Source: M55B177 sp034722275
GTDB taxonomy: Bacteria; Chloroflexota; Dehalococcoidia; GIF9; AB-539-J10
NCBI GenBank assembly: GCA_034722275.1
Contig: JAYENW010000020.1
Coordinates: 1-64,000 of the forward strand
Direction: 5' to 3'
Length of the DNA: 64,000 bases
Within the stretch, counting starts at the first letter, position 1; the number at the start of each line of letters is the position of its first letter. Of this stretch, positions 59,018 to 64,000 are shown piece by piece. The notes under the pieces are model-generated. The model was not told the DNA's origin. It did no database searches and saw only the letters and a program-made list of their open reading frames with translations. A program made the position numbers and the translations under genes.

Positions 59018-59638
59018 ATGCTAAACATCGTTATCAGCATCATAGCTGCCTATCTGCTGGGGTCTATTCCTTCAGCATATATTGCAGGCCGACTGAAAAA
59101 GGGGATAGATATTCGCAAAGTGGGCAGCAAGAACATGGGGACATTGAATGTTTACTATGAGGTGGGATTGGCAGAAGCAGTTCTGGTACTTATAGTTGAT
59201 ATAGCTAAAGGTATAGGAGCGATTCTCCTGTCCCGCTGGCTGGGACTCCCCGTGATATGGCAACTTGTCACTGGATTTATGAGTGTAGCCGGTCATAGCT
59301 TCCCCATTTTCCTTCAGTTTCGTGGTGGCAAAGGCGGAGCTCCCGCTCTGGCTATCCTTCTTTTCCTCATGCCCATAGCAATCCCCATCTTCGTCGCCGT
59401 TGCCGTGATAGCTCTAATTGTTACCCGTAACTACACCTTCTGCTACAGTGTCGCCCTTATTACCTTTCCCTTTGCCGCTTGGCTGATTTATGGCTCCCAA
59501 CCACTTATATTTTTCTCCATTGCGCTACTGCTCTTTCTGGGCACAAATTACATTCCCCGGTTCAAGGAAATGCATACAAAGACTGGCGGCAGGTGGTACA
59601 AGGTCGTCAAACGAAGGAACCTCAAGGAAAGACTATAG
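59018..59638 (+). CDS. plsY: Acyl-phosphate:glycerol-3-phosphate acyltransferase
   Basis: About 206 residues from the ATG at 59018, matching typical PlsY length; the frame extends upstream to 58925 with non-membrane sequence. Conserved PlsY motifs are present, slightly modified: GSIPSAYIAGRLKKGIDIRK, GSKNMGTLN (for GSGNxGxTN), and GHSFPIFLQFRGGKGGAPA (for FRGGKGVAT). Five to seven membrane helices are seen. It uses acyl-phosphate from PlsX or FakA to make lysophosphatidate, the entry to phospholipids. It is the conventional PlsY of the window, unlike the two divergent homologues. Confidence 0.9.
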   Translation: MLNIVISIIAAYLLGSIPSAYIAGRLKKGIDIRKVGSKNMGTLNVYYEVGLAEAVLVLIVDIAKGIGAILLSRWLGLPVIWQLVTGFMSVAGHSFPIFLQFRGGKGGAPALAILLFLMPIAIPIFVAVAVIALIVTRNYTFCYSVALITFPFAAWLIYGSQPLIFFSIALLLFLGTNYIPRFKEMHTKTGGRWYKVVKRRNLKERL

Positions 59639-59851
59639 CAAGTTGTCTATTCTTCCACCCTTCTCCTTTTGACCTAATCCCACCCCCCTTTTGGTTTTCT
59701 TATTCAACATCGTTATGTCCTCCATGTGATGAGCTTTTCACAAACATTTATAGAGGGACAAGACCGTACAAAACGACATCTCCAACATCAAAATACGAAA
59801 AATGCTCTCCGCAAATGTGAAGATTGATGCTCCATCCATTCGATTGCCTAG

Positions 59852-60694
59852 CTACCTCTTATCTCCCAGTATAGCTACCAGCAAGAGACCAGGCCCGGTA
59901 TGTGTGCCGATTGCTGGAGTCATTTTTGACCGATAGATACGCTCCTTGGGGAATTTAGCGCTAAGTTGCTCAAGCAGTGTCTCCGCTTCGTCGGGACAAG
60001 CAGTGTCTTCCACAGCCATGTCCTCGATGCAGGAATAGTTCATAGCGAAGCCACGTAAGTGTTTTATCGCTTTAGCTCGAAAGTATGCTCTGCCTGCGGG
60101 TTCAACCACACCATCCCTTAGGGTGATTAGTGGATTCACCCTAAGTACTGACCCTAGAAAAGTTTGAGCCTTACCAATACGACCACCTCTGCGGAGATAG
60201 TCCAGGGTATCAAAAGTGCATAGAAAATCCACACGGGGAATAGTCTTTCGGGTTATCTCTATCACCTCGTCAAGGCTAGCGCCAGCCTGAGCTGCTTTGG
60301 CTGCCTTCATGACTATGAATCCCTCTGCCATAGTAGCCCATTCTGAGTCAATCACTTCTACCCTGCATTTTTTCTTCATCAGCCCAACGCTTTGTTTCGC
60401 TACCTCATAGGTGCCACTGAGCTTGGAACTAAGAGTGATAGCAAGGACTTCATCCGTGTCTTCAGCCAGCTTGTCATATGCCTCAGCGAAGGTTCCAGGC
60501 GATGGTACTGAGGTACCTGGAAGGGTCTTGCTCTGCTTTAGTTTCTTATAGAACTGCTCAGCAGTCAAGTCAATGCTATCGCGGTAAACCTTTTCTCCAA
60601 AGCGAACAAGTATGGGAATCACCGTAATCCCCAGCTCTTTAACCACATCAGATGGCAAATCCGCAACGCTGTCAGTTACAATCTTCACTGTCAT
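59852..60694 (-). CDS. DegV-family fatty-acid-binding protein (copy 3)
   Basis: A 280-residue DegV/FakB protein with canonical motifs: VKIVTDSVADLPSDVVKELG, PGTSVPSPGTFAEAYDKL, ITLSSKLSGTYEVAKQS and MTPAIGTHTGPGLLLVAI. It is the most typical of the three DegV proteins. It is on the opposite strand and 213 bases from plsY, so it is transcribed separately. Three DegV proteins with one kinase would allow selection among different fatty acids. Confidence 0.92.
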   Translation of the reverse strand: MTVKIVTDSVADLPSDVVKELGITVIPILVRFGEKVYRDSIDLTAEQFYKKLKQSKTLPGTSVPSPGTFAEAYDKLAEDTDEVLAITLSSKLSGTYEVAKQSVGLMKKKCRVEVIDSEWATMAEGFIVMKAAKAAQAGASLDEVIEITRKTIPRVDFLCTFDTLDYLRRGGRIGKAQTFLGSVLRVNPLITLRDGVVEPAGRAYFRAKAIKHLRGFAMNYSCIEDMAVEDTACPDEAETLLEQLSAKFPKERIYRSKMTPAIGTHTGPGLLLVAILGDKR

Positions 60695-61040
60695 GACTTC
60701 TTAAAGTGGCGACAGGTGAGCCTGGCATTGTAAAATTGTGGAAGTTGTAGTAATCAAACCATTTGAGTCTTTGCCTGGGCTTCTTTGATAACCTGGGGGT
60801 GTTTGCCAAATATTTATATCCTGGCATCCTGCTATAAACATTTATAGTGCAGCCATTATAACACCCTTTGATAGTCTATGTGTGTCACCCATCTATCTGG
60901 ACTAGCTCAGATACGAAGTAATTTGTTTACTGCATTTCGTGCCGCAGCATTCGTAGTAATAATGATTAACATGTTGTATTTGTGAGCGGAGAAGATAATA
61001 TGTAGAATGGTGTAGTTCAGCCAATAGCGATAATCTGAGA
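60695..61040. other. Gap with a possible IS-end sequence
   Basis: A 346-base region between divergent genes. Positions 60882-60898 (GTGTCACCCATCTATCT) match 15 of 17 bases of the sequence at 184-200 near the partial transposase. No coding sequence is supported; short frames only. Confidence 0.4.
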
Positions 61041-62213
61041 ATGAGCAAGCGTGAAACGCCGAAAAGGTTAGCTTTTCAGTTTATTATACTTTTAGGGATC
61101 GTCAGTTTATTTGGCGATGTTACCTACGAAGGGGCCAGGAGTATTACCGGCCCTTATTTGGCTACACTGGGAGCAAGTGCCAGCATTGTTGGATTGGTAG
61201 CTGGCATTGGTGAATTTGTTGGCTATGCCTTGCGTCTTGCCTCCGGCTATTTAGCTGACCGTACCAAAGCGTACTGGGTCTTCACATTTCTTGGCTACGG
61301 ACTACTAATTTTCGTTCCTCTGCTCGCTTTTGCTGGCTATTGGCAACTTGCCGCCGTCTTCATTATCCTGGAGCGGATGGGGAAAGCTATTAGAAGTCCG
61401 GCGAGAGATACTATACTCTCGTATGCTACCAAAGAGGTGGGGAGAGGTTGGGGATTTGGTATTCACGAGGCATTGGATCAGGTTGGCGCCATAATTGGCC
61501 CTCTTATCTTTTCCCTTGTTTTTCTTCTTAATGGAGGCTATCGCGAAGGTTTTACTATCCTGTGGATACCTGCCTTGCTCACTTTGGCTATCCTTGCGCT
61601 AGCCAGACGGAAAGTTCCAGCACCAGAGAAGCTCGAACTTCCCAGCCAAATAGACAAACAGAATCATAAAGGCAAGCTCCCCAGGGTTTTCTGGCTCTAT
61701 ACTTTGTTTACTTTCTTTTCCGTGGCTGGATTCGCCAACTTCCAGTTGATTTCCTACCATCTTAAAGTCCAGTCGGTTATCCCCCTTGTGCAAATTCCCA
61801 TATTTTATGCCATTGCCATGGGAGTGGATGCCTTAGTTGCCCTTATCATTGGCAAAACATACGATAAAATTGGGCTGACATCGCTGCTGGCTGCTCCCTT
61901 ACTGGCGTTGCCTATTCCTTTCCTTGCCTTTTCATATAGCTATAGTCTTGTGCTGATAGGTATCGTGTTTTGGGGGATGGTGATGGGCATTCAGGAAACT
62001 ATCATGCGCGCTGCGATTGCTGATTTAACTCACATCGAGCGCAGGGGATTTGCCTATGGCATCTTCAATACGGCTTACGGGGCGTCCTGGTTTTTGGGGA
62101 GTTTTATTATGGGGATGTTGTATGACTTTTCCCTGACTTACTTAATCCTCTTTGCAATTGTGATGGAGTTGATTTCAGTGCCGGTATTAGTTCTGGTTAG
62201 AAGGGCAGCTTAG
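61041..62213 (+). CDS. MFS transporter
   Basis: A 390-residue, twelve-helix MFS protein. The loop between helices 2 and 3 reads GYLADRTKAYWVFTFLGY, and a second signature-like ERMGKAIRSPARDTILS follows in helix 4-5, as seen in a group of uncharacterised prokaryotic MFS transporters. Substrate unknown. It is a single-gene unit ahead of the AbrB-like regulator promoter. Confidence 0.86.
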   Translation: MSKRETPKRLAFQFIILLGIVSLFGDVTYEGARSITGPYLATLGASASIVGLVAGIGEFVGYALRLASGYLADRTKAYWVFTFLGYGLLIFVPLLAFAGYWQLAAVFIILERMGKAIRSPARDTILSYATKEVGRGWGFGIHEALDQVGAIIGPLIFSLVFLLNGGYREGFTILWIPALLTLAILALARRKVPAPEKLELPSQIDKQNHKGKLPRVFWLYTLFTFFSVAGFANFQLISYHLKVQSVIPLVQIPIFYAIAMGVDALVALIIGKTYDKIGLTSLLAAPLLALPIPFLAFSYSYSLVLIGIVFWGMVMGIQETIMRAAIADLTHIERRGFAYGIFNTAYGASWFLGSFIMGMLYDFSLTYLILFAIVMELISVPVLVLVRRAA

Positions 62214-62330
62214 CCGTTTATTAAGCTTTAAACAGCGAAGTTAGGTGATAATATATGTTACTTCCTATTGCGGAACACAAGTGCTCTTGTCCTCATCTGG
62301 TTGATAAAATATGGCCTGGCTTTAATAGTG

Positions 62331-62383
62331 ACCCTCTTTTAAACAATGAGGGTTTGACATATTAGTAGGAAAAATCATACAAT
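62331..62383 (+). promoter_or_regulatory. Promoter with adjoining inverted repeat before abrB-like gene
   Basis: TTGACA (62354-62359) and TACAAT (62378-62383) are 18 bases apart, a near-consensus sigma70 promoter. An inverted repeat ACCCTC/GAGGGT (62331-62336 and 62348-62353) touches the -35 box, a suitable site for a repressor, possibly the AbrB-like product itself. Confidence 0.6.
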
Positions 62384-62412
62384 ACTGATATAATTTGTTG
62401 CAGGAGGGAAAG

Positions 62413-62703
62413 ATGGAGCAGGCAAACAAGCGTGCAGTGGGTAAATGCTTTGGCTCTACCGCGGTCGGTCCTCGTGGGCAACTGGTGATTCCAGCAGAAG
62501 CCCGAAAAGAGCTGGGCATAGATGTTGGTACCAAGCTCCTGGTTTTCAGTCATTTCCAGGGCAAGGGGCTTATCTTTGTCAAGGTTGAGGCAGTGGAGGA
62601 GTTACTTAATACCATGAGCCGCAGAGTCGAAGAATTTGCCAGTTTGCTGAGGAAAAGTGAAACTGATGATATAGGAGCAAAGAGTGAAAGCCATCAAGGT
62701 TGA
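62413..62703 (+). CDS. AbrB/SpoVT-fold DNA-binding regulator
   Basis: A 96-residue protein with a swapped-hairpin AbrB domain (GSTAVGPRGQLVIPAEARKE LGI-type segment, residues ~14-45), followed by a helical tail. The start at 62413 is chosen for the CAGGAGGGA site just upstream. AbrB-like proteins are global or local repressors. Here it is the first gene of an operon with two ABC ATPases and overlaps the first by 20 bases, so it probably controls the transporter. Confidence 0.85.
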   Translation: MEQANKRAVGKCFGSTAVGPRGQLVIPAEARKELGIDVGTKLLVFSHFQGKGLIFVKVEAVEELLNTMSRRVEEFASLLRKSETDDIGAKSESHQG

Positions 62704-63625
62704 TAATTTGACCAGAACCTTTGGCCATCTTGTTGCTGTGAACCATATCTCTTTTGAAGTTGGAGAAGGAGAGATTTTTGGTTTTCTGGGCGCCAATGGA
62801 GCTGGCAAAACGACTACTATGATGATGTTAGCCACAGCGCTCATTCCTACATCTGGTTCAGCTACAGTATGTGGATATGATATCCTCAAAAAGAAGAATA
62901 AAGTCAGAGAATCTATGAGCATTGTCTTTGAGGAATTGAGCCTGGATATTAATCTTACCGGCAGAGAGAATCTCGACTTTCATGCCAGAATGTATCACCT
63001 TCCCAGAAAAGTCAGGGAAGAGAGAGTAAACCAGGCTTTGGATTTGGTGGGATTGAGAAATAAACAAAACATACTGGCCAAACACTATTCTGGTGGCATG
63101 CAGCGCAGACTTGAGATAGCCAGGGGGATGCTCAATTGTCCCGAAGTCTTATTTCTGGATGAGCCGACTTTAGGTCTGGATGTGCAGACGAGAAGGATGT
63201 TATGGGACTATGCCAGGAAGTTGAATAGAGAGTTTGGTGTCACCATATTGTTAACTACGCATTATGTGGAAGAGGCTGATTATCTCTGTGGTAAGATAGC
63301 TATTTTAGAGCAGGGTAAGATTGTGATAACAGGTACCCCTGACGAATTAAAGAATTCTCTTGGTGATAGCCTGTTGTCTATCAAACTTTCCCGTGGCTCA
63401 AGCAGCGATATGGTGAAGCTGCTTGGTCAGGTGAGTTGGGTCAAAAAGGTTAGCCTGCGTGATGGCTGGCTGGATTTGGCTGTGGAGTCTGAAGGGACAA
63501 AGATACCCGAAATAGTTAAATTTGCCAGAGACCATGGATTTGCTGTTTCCTCTGTCAGTCAGCATAAGCCAAGTTTAGAGGATGCCTTTTTATATTATGC
63601 TGGGAAAAGGTTAGAAAATGAGTGA
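62684..63625 (+). CDS. ABC transporter ATPase, DrrA-like, with altered Q-loop
   Basis: A 313-residue ATPase of the ABC-2/drug-export class, starting at GTG inside the abrB-like gene. Walker A is GANGAGKT (36-43), the signature is YSGGMQRRLEIARG, Walker B is VLFLDEPTLGLD and the H-loop is ILLTTHYVEEADYL. The Q-loop glutamine is replaced: SIVFEELSLD has Glu83 where related proteins have VFQ. A C-terminal ~90-residue extension is typical of DrrA/CcmA-like exporters. The stop overlaps the next ATPase gene, so the two probably form a heterodimer with membrane subunits beyond the window. Confidence 0.9.
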   Translation: MKAIKVDNLTRTFGHLVAVNHISFEVGEGEIFGFLGANGAGKTTTMMMLATALIPTSGSATVCGYDILKKKNKVRESMSIVFEELSLDINLTGRENLDFHARMYHLPRKVREERVNQALDLVGLRNKQNILAKHYSGGMQRRLEIARGMLNCPEVLFLDEPTLGLDVQTRRMLWDYARKLNREFGVTILLTTHYVEEADYLCGKIAILEQGKIVITGTPDELKNSLGDSLLSIKLSRGSSSDMVKLLGQVSWVKKVSLRDGWLDLAVESEGTKIPEIVKFARDHGFAVSSVSQHKPSLEDAFLYYAGKRLENE

Positions 63626-64000
63626 AATTGTAGAAATTGAAAATCTGACCAGGGAATTTGATGGCCTCGTAGCAGTAGACCATATCAACTTGAGCATAAA
63701 AGAAGGGGAGATATTTGGCTTTCTTGGCCCCAATGGAGCTGGGAAGACAACTACTACCAAGGTGCTGTGCACTTTGCTTAATCCCACCTCAGGCTGGGCG
63801 AAGGTCTGTGGTTATGATGTTGTGCGAGATAGAAATAGTGTCCGGGAATGCATGGGAATTGTCTTTCAGGATTCCTGCAGTGATAAATTCCTTACTGGTA
63901 GGGAGAATCTGGATTTTCATGCCCGTATGTATCATATGGACAGGAAAACCAGGGAAGAAAGGATAACGGAAGTACTGGACTTGCTGGAGCTAAAGGGGAA
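63618..64000 (+). CDS. Second ABC transporter ATPase, cut by window edge
   Basis: The gene starts at ATG 63618, overlapping the previous stop by 8 bases, and runs off the right edge after 127 codons. Walker A is GPNGAGKTTTTKVL and the Q-loop is normal (GIVFQDSCSDKFLTG), unlike the first ATPase. Sequence similarity to the first is high (both have LTGRENLDFHARMYH-like stretches), indicating duplication. Its signature and Walker B motifs lie outside the window. Confidence 0.9.
   Translation, partial: MSEIVEIENLTREFDGLVAVDHINLSIKEGEIFGFLGPNGAGKTTTTKVLCTLLNPTSGWAKVCGYDVVRDRNSVRECMGIVFQDSCSDKFLTGRENLDFHARMYHMDRKTREERITEVLDLLELKG

Noticed and set aside
1..64000. CRISPR arrays, prophage modules, rRNA genes
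   Set aside because: No regularly spaced repeats, phage structural genes or rRNA-like sequences were recognised on either strand.

Overview
The window is about 64 kb of a moderately AT-rich bacterial chromosome with dense, short-gapped operons on both strands. Gene content and order point to the Chloroflexota class Dehalococcoidia or a close relative. The main reason is a corrinoid salvage run btuF - PP-loop ATPase - cobO - btuC - btuD - cbiB - cobD - cobT - cobS - cobU without early corrin-ring genes. Supporting signs are mannosyl-3-phosphoglycerate synthase, folD-fhs one-carbon genes, an orphan ADP-forming acyl-CoA synthetase beta subunit and an archaeal-type COG1497 regulator. The assignment is an inference from family knowledge; no rRNA or convincing intact tRNA gene is present.

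Layout. 1-7.4 kb: the edge of a probable transposase, then an aminotransferase, a cupin, glycerate 2-kinase, DAHP synthase, an MFS transporter and a CyuA-type cysteine desulfidase. 7.4-14.6 kb: an accessory stretch with a second MFS transporter, a GNAT enzyme, a radical-SAM-like protein whose three candidate cluster cysteines are split C-x34-C-x2-C, a NifX-domain/permease fusion with its partner permease, a methyltransferase and a small ORF. 14.6-23.5 kb: serS, lysS, a DUF2007-like gene, speD-speE, 3-hydroxyacyl-CoA dehydrogenase, pcrA and mpgS. 23.7-30.3 kb: mutL, acyl-CoA synthetase beta subunit, folD, fhs, a COG1497 regulator and the first divergent PlsY-like protein. 30.3-32.2 kb: a DedA protein and a glycosyltransferase. 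32.5-41.3 kb: corrinoid uptake and nucleotide-loop assembly, followed by a convergent glutaminase-less asparagine-synthase-like protein with a zinc ribbon.

42.3-60.7 kb is a large lipid locus. It encodes a HadA/HadB-like dehydratase pair, PlsX, ACP, FabL-type enoyl reductase, FabF, FabG, a second PlsX, a DegV protein, a short FakA-like kinase and a second FabF. It continues with two B12-binding-type radical SAM proteins, an AMP-ligase-like protein, a second divergent PlsY-like protein, two more DegV proteins and a conventional PlsY. Several members have lost family hallmark residues: the AMP-ligase lacks the A3 loop and the A10 lysine, two PlsY-like proteins lack the PlsY motifs, one DegV lacks the usual fatty-acid-binding motifs, and FakA lacks its C-terminal domain. 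A standard membrane-lipid route therefore seems to run beside a parallel set of divergent paralogues. This is the most promising candidate for an undescribed system here. The window ends with an MFS transporter, an AbrB-like regulator and two ABC ATPases, the second cut by the window edge.

Mobile DNA is limited to one probable transposase N-terminus at the left edge, two decayed transposase C-termini (about 32.2 and 58.6 kb) and two similar 17-base sequences that may be IS ends. I saw no CRISPR array, prophage, cobalamin riboswitch or replication origin.
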